Source of the DNA: Lodderomyces elongisporus
Lineage: Eukaryota > Ascomycota > Pichiomycetes > Serinales > Debaryomycetaceae
Assembly: GCF_030384665.1 (NCBI RefSeq)
Contig: NC_083675.1
Location: forward strand, 62,001 to 126,000
Reading direction: 5' to 3'
DNA length: 64,000 bases
The notes under the pieces were generated by a model. The model saw only the letters and a program-made list of their open reading frames with translations, searched no databases and was not told the origin of the DNA. The number at the start of each line of letters is the position of its first letter. Position 1 is the first letter of the stretch. Made by a program: the position numbers and the translations under genes. Below are positions 20,285-29,811 of this stretch, piece after piece.

Positions 20285-23200
20285 CTATTCCTTCTTCTGG
20301 TCAAAACCAATGGTCAGAGCAAGATTAGATTGATATTGAAAGTCCCGGTATCGAATGAATGCTTTGATACTGGGTTTGCCCTCATTCGAGCATTTTTCCT
20401 CTAGCTTATCAATCTGCTCTTGGAATGCTTGCCAAATTCTCGTGAAAGGTAGCAAGTCTAGTACGATCGACGTGGGCGATAAATTGTATAAACGCGAGTC
20501 CTCGGGAATTCCAGCAGCAGGCTCAAAACTACCCATTCGAGTTGAAACTCTGGTGGCTCTTCTTTCTTGATAAGGGTATTTCGTCCGTGACTCGATAAAG
20601 TTCAAGCACTCGGTGTGCATTTTATCTATTTCAGCAGCGTAGATAACCATGTCATCTTGCTCAAAAACTTGTGTAGTAGTAGGTAGTTGAATAGTATTTA
20701 CAAAATCCAGGGGAGAGTAAGAATCAACTTCAATGTGACAATCATGATTTAAAACCGACTGAAGATCGAATAAAATGCTTTGCTCACGTAGTCCATCAGA
20801 ATTACCGAAGGGCAAATTGGAAGTTTTAGCTTTTGATATAGTACTGATTCTAGTTAATTCGCATTTTGGAGTTGGGGTTGGGGTTGGGGTTGAGATGGGT
20901 TGAGCCATCATTTCCAGCGTATCTTCCTCTAGAAATTTAGTTTTAGTTCCAGCGATTTTGCAAAGCATCTCAGCTGCCATTATAGTCTTTCGTAAATTAT
21001 GGTTTTTCCAGTTCTCACTCACAATTGCTTCCACTATAGAATCCTCTGCATCATAGTTGCTTGCGAGGCCACATAGCCAGATGTAATCCCTAACCAAACG
21101 TCTTGAGATAGGGTATTCATCCATATTGATCAATTCGCTCAGTACAAGAATATTTCTTGGTATTTCTTTCACTTCTTCGCATGTAAGCACAATAGGTCGC
21201 TTTGTAATTTTGCTCAAGTCATCGACAACCGACCAAAATGACTTGTCCTGCTCAAAGATTATATCAACATCCTCGAAAAGAATCAAGCCTTTTTGGAACT
21301 CAGTTGTGTCGTGAACTAGCTGCGTGGTACACAACTCTTTTAAATTGTTGAATATATCCTTACGTCCCCTTGGCATTCCACTATTTATTTCGTGGACGTA
21401 TCCATCTCTCTCATTCATCGCAGTGTGAATTGTTGTCGATTTGCCGCAACCGCAGCTTCCCTGCAATATAAGCACCGGCATAAAATCATCTTCATAGCCA
21501 CCCAAATCATCAAACACAATAAAGGGGTCAATGTTTTTCTTTTTCAGCTTCTTTGAAATATCTCTAACGGGTCGAGCTTCAAGTTTTACAAGTGCTTCGT
21601 CTATCCAAGATCCAATTTTTTTGATACATAGTTTGTGTACCAATAATTCATCCATTCGTTTTGGCTGATACTTATTAATCCACATATCCTTGCATGTAGT
21701 TTCTTCATGAATCTGGTCAAAGATGGCTCGCAATGGCGCAGTCTTTGCAAGCTTCGGAAGTTTCTCAAGCGCATATTGTTTTAAGTCGAATACACCAATT
21801 GATGTGTATGAAAACTTCCGGGTACGCTTCTTGGGCGGTAACAATGGAATTGGACCAGAAAGGTCTATTTCAGAAGATAATGAACGTTTTCGAGACACAG
21901 GCAAAGTATATTTTCTGGGGGCCGCATCATCAGTCACCAAAAACTCAGTAGGAAGAATGTCTGGAGGCTGCATCATTTTCGTTTTCTGTGACAAAGCAGA
22001 TTTGGACATAGATGAACTCGCAGCCATCATGCTAGTGAATAATGATGAGGATGATGATGAGGATGATGATGAAGAAGAAGAAGATGATGATGAGGAAGAA
22101 GAAGATGATGAAGATGAGAGAAAAGATAAGGACGCTGTTGTCTTGGCCGTAGCTTTTAGTCGTTGAGCAAGCACACTATCGTTTTTTAATACCAGAGCAT
22201 TGGCTTTGCGTTTCACACTCATTAGTTTATTTGGAGGTAGCTTGATTGTGGTGAAAAAAGTATGTGAGTTCGCATGTTCTTTTTTGGCAAGTAATGTTGG
22301 TTTATTGGGCTTGGTACCGAAAAGCTGAGATGCCGTTGTTCTTTTTGCCTTTTCAAACATCTTCAGTTCCAACGCATCAACTGCATCACACGCATCCTTC
22401 GACTTCATTTCTGGTTGTAGTTTAGAATCTTCCTCATCAATAACAGAAACAAGTTCTTTGTCTTTCACTTTGGATTCTATCTGTTTTAATCTTTCTGGTG
22501 GCAATTTGAGCTTTACCTTTCCGTCCATTTTTTTTGTTGGAAAAGTCAGAAAGAGATCTTTAATGGATGTAGACTTGATATTATTATATATTCTAGTCTC
22601 CAACTCTCGAATATCATCCAGGTTTAATACGTTTTTCTTTTTCTTTTGCGGACTAGGAACGTTGGATTTACCTAAATCGTCCAAAGAGTAAGATGATGCA
22701 TCGGTTGAATTAGTTTTGAATTCTTCGACAACATCTTGAGATAAATTGCGCAAAAACTCATCCATTGCTTTACCTTCATCAATATCAGGTAAATTATCAA
22801 CAAAGTTGTCGCTTTGGTTTCGTAAATTGTTCTGCAGAACTAATTGTAATTTTTCTGAGGGTAATTTTAGTACCACGGGTTTTGAGTTTGATAGTACTTT
22901 TGTCGGTCGCGTCTGAAACAAGTCCATCACTGATGTCGACTTTAAGTTTTCGTATATTTTGTTTTCAAGAGACTTGATAATTTCAGAGTCTTGTATTAGC
23001 TCGACTTGTCGCTGTTCTTCGGTGCTCGGCAGTATTCCATTAGCTGTGGTTTCTGTTTCGATAAAGGTCACCTGCTGATCGAAATCATCCGGGACTTCAT
23101 CATCATCATCATCTCCTTCTTCTTTTTGATCATTAAGGATACACAAATCTTTGTCCCCCTCTTTTTCCTTCACAACTTCCTGTTTCTCTTGATTAATTCT

Positions 23201-23305
23201 GTCATTGAGTAGTCGTTTTGAACGTTGAAGAATGTCCTTTGCGGTAAATGAACTTTGTTGCAGTCCCCTTGTATTGATAACATCTTCACTTCCAACTATA
23301 TTCAT
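20285..23305 (-). CDS. ELG1: Alternative clamp-loader large subunit Elg1 (ATAD5)
   Basis: Large subunit of the Elg1-RFC complex, which unloads PCNA after replication. The protein is 1006 aa. The N-terminal 400 residues are charged and disordered, with four related 'LE/IYxxxKxxSxxDLFxT(R/F)PTK' style segments followed by KLPPxKL motifs. A poly-Ser run (about 395-425) precedes the ATPase core. The core begins WINKYQPKRMDELLVHK; Walker A is GSCGCGKST (about 612-620) and Walker B is LILFEDVDIIF (about 671-681). The phrase LFEDVDIIFEQDKSFWS is characteristic of Elg1/ATAD5 rather than Rfc1, Rad24 or Ctf18. A PTPTPTP tract lies in the C-terminal third. Confidence 0.88.
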   Translation of the reverse strand: MNIVGSEDVINTRGLQQSSFTAKDILQRSKRLLNDRINQEKQEVVKEKEGDKDLCILNDQKEEGDDDDDEVPDDFDQQVTFIETETTANGILPSTEEQRQVELIQDSEIIKSLENKIYENLKSTSVMDLFQTRPTKVLSNSKPVVLKLPSEKLQLVLQNNLRNQSDNFVDNLPDIDEGKAMDEFLRNLSQDVVEEFKTNSTDASSYSLDDLGKSNVPSPQKKKKNVLNLDDIRELETRIYNNIKSTSIKDLFLTFPTKKMDGKVKLKLPPERLKQIESKVKDKELVSVIDEEDSKLQPEMKSKDACDAVDALELKMFEKAKRTTASQLFGTKPNKPTLLAKKEHANSHTFFTTIKLPPNKLMSVKRKANALVLKNDSVLAQRLKATAKTTASLSFLSSSSSSSSSSSSSSSSSSSSSSSSSLFTSMMAASSSMSKSALSQKTKMMQPPDILPTEFLVTDDAAPRKYTLPVSRKRSLSSEIDLSGPIPLLPPKKRTRKFSYTSIGVFDLKQYALEKLPKLAKTAPLRAIFDQIHEETTCKDMWINKYQPKRMDELLVHKLCIKKIGSWIDEALVKLEARPVRDISKKLKKKNIDPFIVFDDLGGYEDDFMPVLILQGSCGCGKSTTIHTAMNERDGYVHEINSGMPRGRKDIFNNLKELCTTQLVHDTTEFQKGLILFEDVDIIFEQDKSFWSVVDDLSKITKRPIVLTCEEVKEIPRNILVLSELINMDEYPISRRLVRDYIWLCGLASNYDAEDSIVEAIVSENWKNHNLRKTIMAAEMLCKIAGTKTKFLEEDTLEMMAQPISTPTPTPTPKCELTRISTISKAKTSNLPFGNSDGLREQSILFDLQSVLNHDCHIEVDSYSPLDFVNTIQLPTTTQVFEQDDMVIYAAEIDKMHTECLNFIESRTKYPYQERRATRVSTRMGSFEPAAGIPEDSRLYNLSPTSIVLDLLPFTRIWQAFQEQIDKLEEKCSNEGKPSIKAFIRYRDFQYQSNLALTIGFDQKKE

Positions 23306-23799
23306 GAGATGCTGTTAACTAAAAAGGTGGGAGAAAAAGAAAAGGAAGCAAAAAAAAAGAAAAGAAAAGAAAAGAAAACAAGTTTAGCTGACACTTGTAG
23401 CTTGAAGGTCAACAGCTCTTTCGTGATTCAAAAAATGTTACTTGAGACAAACAATAATGGTTCGCGTCTTTTTTGAAAGCGCGTCTGCGCAAATTTTAAA
23501 GGTTAAGAAATTGCGCTTGTGAGTTCTGCGTATTTGAAAGAGACATAATATTAGTGTAAAGAGTATCAGGTAGTTTGAGATAGTTTTAATCACAGATAGA
23601 AAGTAAATATGTAACTCAGAAGCTGTATTTCTGGAAGATTGAGTAGGGGTCGAAGTAGAGGCGATAGAGGGATACTATATAACTCAAGAAATACTAAAAA
23701 GTGACATTGACCTCTTTCATTTTTCATTTCCTTTCCTTTTCTTTCCCATTTTTATCTTTTTCTTTTTTTGGGAAAATTTGAATAGTTGCTTAGACATAT
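23306..23799. promoter_or_regulatory. ELG1 upstream region with paired ACGCG sites
   Basis: ELG1 is on the minus strand; its upstream region carries CGCGT at 23463-23467 and 23480-23484, i.e. two ACGCG cores on the ELG1 sense strand, 160-180 bp before the start. This is the expected arrangement for MBF control of a replication gene. The remainder is A/T-rich and also forms the 3' flank of the SPT3-distal phosphatase gene. Confidence 0.5.
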
Positions 23800-24771
23800 T
23801 TAAGCACTAACTCTATACGGAGCAGCACTACAAGTCAATTCTGGTCCCTGAGTAATCAGCGATGGCTTATCAGGACAAATGTCGCTAAATGTCTTATCTG
23901 GCTTGCTCAACTTGTACTCATCAGTCTTGTGCTTTTTTCTCTGAATCAAAACAGGCAACAAAACTGCATTGTTGATTGGATAGTCTCTATGACCAATAAC
24001 TTCCAAGATTGAGCCAATGAGACCTGAATGAGAAACCAATGATATGACTTTTTCATCTGCCGAAGTTTGCTCGAATATATCATTTAATAAGGAGGCAGCA
24101 CGGTACTTTCTGTGTTGTCCAGTTTCACGTTTTGAAGACGACCACAACTCATCGGCTTCAGTAAAGCCATCTTCAAAAGTAACGTAGGGCCAGTTTGTTT
24201 TGATATAGGATTTGGGATGTCTCTTGCTTTCAGTTTGGATACCGTATGTTTCTCTTGCAAACTCTTTGATCAAGGGAGTCTTATCAGTAACATCTTTCCA
24301 CACATACTCCCATGTTTCCAAAGTTCTTCTGAGTGGAGAAGAGAAATGTCTATCTGGCTGTGGCAACTCGGGCGTTGATTTGATCTGTTGCGATAAGCTT
24401 TTGCTCTGCTCAACACCTTGTGGTGTCAATAATGCATCTGCCCAAACCTGGCCATCTGAACCGTCCAAAGTTTGCCAATAGCATGTCCAATCAGTAGAGG
24501 GAGTATTACATTGATGCACGCCAAATGCGTGTCTCACAATAAAAAACAACTTGTGGTATTCGTCCAATTGATCTAAAACCTGGCTCCATGAATATTGATC
24601 CTTCAATCCAAAATTGTGAGTATAATTGACGCTTCCCACTGAAATGTCAGGATCGCTTTGCTCAAAATAGTCGGTAGATGATTCGAATTTGGGGAAAGTA
24701 AATGAATCATTACCATCTGCTAGCACTGGTGCTAGCATCCACGAGCTAAGCCATACTGAAAGTGCCTTCAT
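23800..24771 (-). CDS. Secreted histidine-phosphatase superfamily protein (PMU1-like)
   Basis: A 323-aa branch-1 histidine phosphatase (phosphoglycerate-mutase-like). A predicted signal peptide (about 1-18) suggests secretion. The catalytic motif is FFIVRHAFGVHQC with R80 and H81; the more usual RHG/RHAxGxxN is modified. The second arginine lies in FSSPLRRTLET and the second histidine in SHSGLIGSIL (about H248). The arrangement resembles S. cerevisiae Pmu1-type putative phosphomutases. The substrate is unknown; acid or inositol-phosphate phosphatase activity is possible but not shown by sequence. Confidence 0.85.
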   Translation of the reverse strand: MKALSVWLSSWMLAPVLADGNDSFTFPKFESSTDYFEQSDPDISVGSVNYTHNFGLKDQYSWSQVLDQLDEYHKLFFIVRHAFGVHQCNTPSTDWTCYWQTLDGSDGQVWADALLTPQGVEQSKSLSQQIKSTPELPQPDRHFSSPLRRTLETWEYVWKDVTDKTPLIKEFARETYGIQTESKRHPKSYIKTNWPYVTFEDGFTEADELWSSSKRETGQHRKYRAASLLNDIFEQTSADEKVISLVSHSGLIGSILEVIGHRDYPINNAVLLPVLIQRKKHKTDEYKLSKPDKTFSDICPDKPSLITQGPELTCSAAPYRVSA

Positions 24772-25459
24772 AGTTGTAATTTTGTAAATTTATAGTTTTA
24801 TTTTTCAATGTGTTTTGTTTCTTGCTGCAATCAACGAAGCTGAAGAAAAACGAATCAAGAGCAAAGATGCTGACGTTGGAAAGTTTTGACTGAAAATTAC
24901 TACCATTTATACTTGAAAGAAAAAACAAATTGACAGATTAATTATGTTGATTTGAACCACGTGGATCATATTAGTGTGCTTTTATGTGAAATTGATTGTA
25001 GTTTGGCGTTGCTACTAGATGGAACAATATAGCTTATTGTTAATGGTTTGTCATTCCAACAAACTAAGATTTCAATACACAAAGTAAAGTGGGTTAGGCG
25101 GTAGTCAGGGGATGGGTTTTGCACATACTAACATACATACTAACATACATATTAACATACATATATACACGCACACACACATATATATATATATCCACCG
25201 TCATGTTCTCTTCCTAAAAATCGAGTTATTGTTAACCACCACACCAACTTGCCTTTTACAAAACCGTGGTAGTTAGCATTCAATGATAAATTAAAAAAAA
25301 AAAGAAGAAAAAACTAAACTGAATACCAGAAAATGTAACTACAATTGATCAAAACTAAATTTGTATTCAGCTACGGGATTCAACTTTAAAATGGTTACTC
25401 ATCTGCTAAATTATACAAATTACATATAGAATAGATATCACATAAAGTGGACAAGTGTC
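24772..25459. other. Upstream region of the phosphatase gene / coiled-coil gene 3' flank
   Basis: A 688-bp region with a CACGTG at 24959-24964 and a block of ACATACTA / ACATACAT direct repeats followed by a (TA)n tract at about 25126-25193. No gene was recognised. Confidence 0.6.
25126..25193. repeat. ACATACTA tandem repeat grading into (TA)n
   Basis: Repeated 12-bp unit ACATACTAACAT, then CACACA and a TATATA run. Simple-sequence repeat in an intergenic region. Confidence 0.7.
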
Positions 25460-27079
25460 TCAAAGGTTTGGAATGTTTCTCTTTTCCTCCTCAGCCATTT
25501 TCTTACTCACTTCAGATAGCAAATACTCATATGTGTTTGCCAACTTTTGAGTAAAATTTAAATCTGAATCTTTCAATACACTCCTATTCAGTAACTCCTT
25601 AACAACAAGATTAAAATAGGAAACTTTCTCTTGGGATGGGATCAATTTCTCAAAAAATAGTAAACTAAGTTTCAACAAGCTTTCCAAAACAGTTCTATTA
25701 ATCTTGTTTGAGTCGCGAAGTTGCTTAGATTCTTTCAAAGCATCGAGGTATCTATTTTCGTAGAGCAGGCAAAGGTACCAAAAATTAGAATCTGTTTTCA
25801 GGGAGCAGTCAAGTTTCTTTTCGAGCTCGTGTTTAATTTCTTCAATTGGCGAGGTCAACTCGGCTCCTACTAGGGAGGTGCTCTTTTTGTCAATGTGCAG
25901 GTCAATTATTTTTCTCAATAATTGGGTTTCGATATACAAGTGATGAATGATTTTTGTTGATTCGTTTTCAGCAGCTTTCATCTTTTTAATGTATTTTGAC
26001 TTTGTAATGGCAATTTTTTTCTCCAACTGTTTGATCTCTTTTACTGCACTATCAGCCAAATCCGTGTTTTGTTGCAAAAAAACTTTTTGTTCTGTTTGTA
26101 ATAAACCCAATGTGTTTGTTATAGTTTCCAAACTATCTTTTGAATCTTTTAGCTCTTTGTAAATACTTTGATTTTCCTTTTTTACAACCTCTAGCTCCCT
26201 TTCTGACTCCACCAATTTCTTATTGCATGCAAGTTTTTCATCTTGGAGACATTGTTTTTCGGCAACTAACTCTTTTTCCGTTGTTCTAAGTAGTTCTAGT
26301 TTAGATTGCAAAGTTTGAATTTCTTTGTCCTTTTCTATTTCTTTCTCCTGTTTCTCACTCATCAGCATCTCTAGCTTGTTTACAACATTCTGACATTCAT
26401 GCAATTCTTTAGCAACAATATTAGCCTCTCCTTTGCTTTTTTCAACTTGTTTACAAAGTTCTGAATTCTCCATTTGTTGAGCACATAACTTGTCTTGTAA
26501 AAACTGTTCTTTAGTATCAGATTCAGCCACCTGCATCTGAGCAGCTCTTAACAGCTGCTTTAAACAATGGACTTCATGTATAATTTTGTCATTACTCAAG
26601 CATTCGGTATCAATCTCCAATTCTTGGGCAATTGTTTGCAAAAAATGGCGGTATTCTGAATTTTGGTATGCAGGAGCTACCAACTGTACCGATTTACCAC
26701 AAATACTTCTTTCTCCGCTCCCTTCTGCTTCAGCATGAGTAACACCAACGTCGCTGTTATTGTCATAGTCATTGCCATTGTCATTGTCATAAACTCTCAG
26801 TGATTGCTTCAGTAGTTGATCTTCTTGAAACTTGACTTTTTGTGATCTTGTATTTGTATATCTCACTACAGCGATTGAATCGCATGAAGATTGAATACTG
26901 GATGATTGTGGCGGTATAACACTAATAGACGAGAAGTCTGTGCTTGTGTCATATTCCTCAACAGTGTTTGCTTTTGCTTCCAACCTTGAAGCAACTTCTT
27001 GACTTACAACACGATAGTTTCGTCTCAACTTTGGAACTTGAAAAGGTCTAATAACCTCTGACTTTTGTATTAAACCCAT
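25460..27079 (-). CDS. Coiled-coil protein of unknown identity
   Basis: A 539-aa protein I do not recognise. The N-terminal 130 residues are basic then Ser/Asp-rich (FQVPKLRRNYRVVSQEVASR near the start). Residues about 145-385 are an uninterrupted Glu/Lys/Gln/Leu heptad region strongly predicted to be coiled coil. The C-terminal 150 residues are a helical globular segment (NFWYLCLLYENRYLDALKES). The layout would fit a structural protein of the spindle pole, kinetochore or bud neck, but no family motif supports any one of these. Start is the ATG at 27079. There is no signal peptide or membrane segment. Confidence 0.8.
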   Translation of the reverse strand: MGLIQKSEVIRPFQVPKLRRNYRVVSQEVASRLEAKANTVEEYDTSTDFSSISVIPPQSSSIQSSCDSIAVVRYTNTRSQKVKFQEDQLLKQSLRVYDNDNGNDYDNNSDVGVTHAEAEGSGERSICGKSVQLVAPAYQNSEYRHFLQTIAQELEIDTECLSNDKIIHEVHCLKQLLRAAQMQVAESDTKEQFLQDKLCAQQMENSELCKQVEKSKGEANIVAKELHECQNVVNKLEMLMSEKQEKEIEKDKEIQTLQSKLELLRTTEKELVAEKQCLQDEKLACNKKLVESERELEVVKKENQSIYKELKDSKDSLETITNTLGLLQTEQKVFLQQNTDLADSAVKEIKQLEKKIAITKSKYIKKMKAAENESTKIIHHLYIETQLLRKIIDLHIDKKSTSLVGAELTSPIEEIKHELEKKLDCSLKTDSNFWYLCLLYENRYLDALKESKQLRDSNKINRTVLESLLKLSLLFFEKLIPSQEKVSYFNLVVKELLNRSVLKDSDLNFTQKLANTYEYLLSEVSKKMAEEEKRNIPNL

Positions 27080-27689
27080 TTTGCTTCTTTTTTTTATGAA
27101 ATAAATTTGTTTCTATCGTCCAGTTCTGAAATTGTTTAAAGGAGGTCACAAACAATTTTTTTTAATTAAATTTTTATATATTTTTATTTTGTTTTGTTCC
27201 AATTAATTTTTTTTTTTGGGCTCATGTTCTTCTTTCGCAGCCAAGAATCTACTATCTACTTATTGAGTTCTAAATATTTTAAGCAGAGGACAAAAGAAGA
27301 ATCAAAGAGAAAAGAGGTATTCATACAAAATCATGCCCAAAGGTATTGTATAACCTTTAACCACTACTTTTGAGTCTTATATTAATACTCCGGGGTTAAA
27401 TACACTAATGTTGTGTTTTTTTTATATTTGGTTCTCTATTGACCAGCGACACCGTCTCCGGAGGCTGCTCCACAATGCAAGAACGGTAAAAAACAAAATA
27501 GAATAAAAAGCGCACAAGGAACCAAAGCATAAAAGTTTTCCGTGTTTCCCCATTCGAGCATCTCATCTGTAGTCTTGAAATTCTGTTGTTGTTTTCCAAC
27601 ACCTATAACAACTACAACAACTACAACAACAACTACAACAACCACCACCACCACCACAACAACAACATCATCATCATCATCAATCTCTC
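27080..27689. other. Divergent promoter between coiled-coil gene and asparaginase
   Basis: A 610-bp bidirectional region. A CAACAACTACAAC / CACCACCAC trinucleotide-rich leader lies immediately before the asparaginase ATG (27603-27682). T-rich stretches are at 27158-27215. Confidence 0.6.
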
Positions 27690-28874
27690 ATGTCTGACAG
27701 TCCCGAAAATTACGTTCCACTTTCTTTGAAACACTTGCAAGATCACAATCATGCCAGTAGCCAAATTGAAATAGCAGATTTCCACACAAAGTCCGATCAT
27801 CATGCTTTCAAGTTGAGATATAGATCCAACTCAATCGTTTCAGCCGCTGGAACAGTATCTACTGCGCCCGAAGAGGAACGCCCGCTTCCAACAATCAAGA
27901 TCTTGGGAACAGGAGGTACTATTGCTTCTAAAGCCAACTCTTCCCATGCTACTGCTGGCTATGAAGTCGATTTAACAATTGAGGAATTGGTGAGCCAAAT
28001 TCCCGATCTCTCGGGCACCTGCCAACTTGAGTACGAGCAAGTGTTAAACATTGACTCCTCGGAATTAGGTCCCAAAGAAATCACGTTATTGCGTAATCAA
28101 ATTGTTGAAGATCTCGATCATTACGATGGAATTGTCATCACACACGGAACAGATACATTGGAGGAGACGGCTTTCTACATCCAATCAACAATTGAAACTG
28201 AAAAACCAATTGTCTTTTGCGGAAGTATGAGACCAAGTACTGCAATCTCATCAGATGGTCCAATGAACTTGTACCAAGCCATTGTTATTGCGTCAAGCTC
28301 TACTAGCCGAGGAAGAGGTGTGCTCACATCTTTAAATGACAGAATAGGTTCCGGCTACTACATCACCAAGTCCAATGCAAACAGTTTGGACACTTTCAAG
28401 TCAGTGGGTCAAGGCTATGTTGGAAACTTTGTCAATAACCAAGTGCGTTATTACTACCCCCCAGCAAAACCCTCCGGACTTACAGTGTTTGACATACCTG
28501 CAGAAATAGAGTTTGCTGAAGTCCCCATTGTATACGCCTACCAAGGATTTGACACCAAGGTGTTGGAATTGGTGTTGAAGAACATTGATGCAAAGGGTTT
28601 GGTTATAGCAACAATGGGTGCAGGTTCATTCCCATCGAAATGCAATAAATTTTTGGCCGACACCGTTTCTGCAGATTTCCCCATAGTTTATAGTAAAAGA
28701 TCAATGGATGGAATGGTACCCGAGGGAGCATTACCTAAAATCAGAGGCGTTCCTTTTCAAAATGCAATTGCTGGTGGCTACTTGAACCCTCAAAAGGCTA
28801 GAATACTTTTGCAATTATGTCTCAATGCAGGATACGACTTGAAAAAAATTAAGCAAGTATTTAAAGTGGTGTAA
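27690..28874 (+). CDS. L-asparaginase (type I/II bacterial-type fold, fungal)
   Basis: Hydrolyses L-asparagine to aspartate and ammonia. The protein is 394 aa. Residues 1-66 form a variable extension with no hydrophobic signal peptide, so the cytosol is the likely location. The asparaginase domain starts TIKILGTGGTIASK, with nucleophile Thr77. The second active-site group is Thr154-Asp155 (THGTDTLEET), and the triad lysine is Lys227 (YYITKSNANSLDTF). SMRPSTAISSDGPMNLY and the C-terminal GYLNPQKARILLQL are family signatures. All catalytic residues are intact. Closest in kind to S. cerevisiae Asp1 (or secreted Asp3, which would have a signal peptide). Confidence 0.93.
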   Translation: MSDSPENYVPLSLKHLQDHNHASSQIEIADFHTKSDHHAFKLRYRSNSIVSAAGTVSTAPEEERPLPTIKILGTGGTIASKANSSHATAGYEVDLTIEELVSQIPDLSGTCQLEYEQVLNIDSSELGPKEITLLRNQIVEDLDHYDGIVITHGTDTLEETAFYIQSTIETEKPIVFCGSMRPSTAISSDGPMNLYQAIVIASSSTSRGRGVLTSLNDRIGSGYYITKSNANSLDTFKSVGQGYVGNFVNNQVRYYYPPAKPSGLTVFDIPAEIEFAEVPIVYAYQGFDTKVLELVLKNIDAKGLVIATMGAGSFPSKCNKFLADTVSADFPIVYSKRSMDGMVPEGALPKIRGVPFQNAIAGGYLNPQKARILLQLCLNAGYDLKKIKQVFKVV

Positions 28875-29308
28875 ATTGTAAATAGAATAATAAGCCCTTT
28901 TTCCAAAAAAATCAAAAAAAAAAAGAAGAATTGTAAAAGGTGTGTAGATTGACATAAATTTAATATCGATGGTGATAGAAGGATGTAGAATTGAAAAATA
29001 GAGAATGTTTCCACGCCAAATGCAAAAGAAGACAAAAGAAGAAGAAGAAGAAGAAAAAGAACCAAATTTAAGGAGTAGCGCGCCTCTTCAACTCCTCTTT
29101 GCAAAACTATTTTCTCTTGCTCCATCCACATTCAAAACCATACAAAATGAAAAGAGAGAGAGAGAGAGAACAATTCCAAATTAAAATATATATAAAAAAA
29201 AACTATCATTCAAATACTTGAATTCGAAAAAAATAAAAAGACAAAAGAAAGAGGTTATACTACATTACTCTTTTATCTCCAATTCATATATCAACTACAA
29301 TTCACAAT
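28875..29308. other. Asparaginase 3' flank / COA6 promoter
   Basis: A 434-bp A/T-rich non-coding region with A-rich terminator-like runs at 28900-28925 and a (GA)n run at 29152-29169. Confidence 0.6.
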
Positions 29309-29632
29309 ATGGGACTTTTCTCGGGACTGACAGAAGTTACAGTTGCACCTGATAAGGCACAGCGTGTCAAATGCTGGGACAAGCGTGATCGCTTTTTTCA
29401 GTGCCTAGATGAACACTACATTGACAACTCATTAGATAAGAAGGAACTTGCAAAAGTTAATGACAAGTGCGGAGAAATCAAGAAAGAATTTGAAGAGGAT
29501 TGTGCAGCAAGTTGGGTGAAATATTTCCAAGAGAAAAGATTTAACGATCTAGTAAGACAAAGATATATTGCAAAATTAGAGAGTGAAGGAGCACAACCAT
29601 TACCATTCAAAATTGAAGGGGTTAAGAAATAG
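29309..29632 (+). CDS. COA6: Cytochrome c oxidase assembly factor Coa6
   Basis: Intermembrane-space twin-Cys protein that helps copper insertion into Cox2. The 107-aa length fits the family. The hallmark CWxxRDxFFxCLD is at residues 22-34 (C22 and C32, a CX9C pair), and the second pair is C54 and C65 (CX10C) in KCGEIKKEFEEDCAASWVKYF. The CX9C/CX10C combination with SWVKYFxEKR distinguishes Coa6 from other twin-CX9C proteins. There is no cleavable presequence, as expected for a Mia40 substrate. Confidence 0.94.
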   Translation: MGLFSGLTEVTVAPDKAQRVKCWDKRDRFFQCLDEHYIDNSLDKKELAKVNDKCGEIKKEFEEDCAASWVKYFQEKRFNDLVRQRYIAKLESEGAQPLPFKIEGVKK

Positions 29633-29694
29633 AGGGTTTTATTATCATTTTCTTTGTTTCGGATTATTGAGAGATGTACATACCATAATTGTAT

Positions 29695-29795
29695 ATAAAT
29701 GTATACATGAAAATATACATGAAAATATACATAAACACATACATATATACACATACATACATATATACACATACACACATATATATACATGTATG
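29695..29795. repeat. ACATATAC/ACATACAT simple repeat between COA6 and TRS120
   Basis: Tandem-like ATACATGAAAATATACAT units grading into ACATATATAC repeats in the space between convergent genes. Apparent frames across it are repeat artefacts. Confidence 0.75.
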
Positions 29796-29811
29796 TGTAC
29801 ATGGACGTAAT

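Noticed and set aside
28300..28345. Apparent loss of the catalytic lysine in asparaginase
   Set aside because: My first alignment placed it in the SSSTSRGRG segment; the triad lysine belongs to the later YYITK motif and is present (Lys227).
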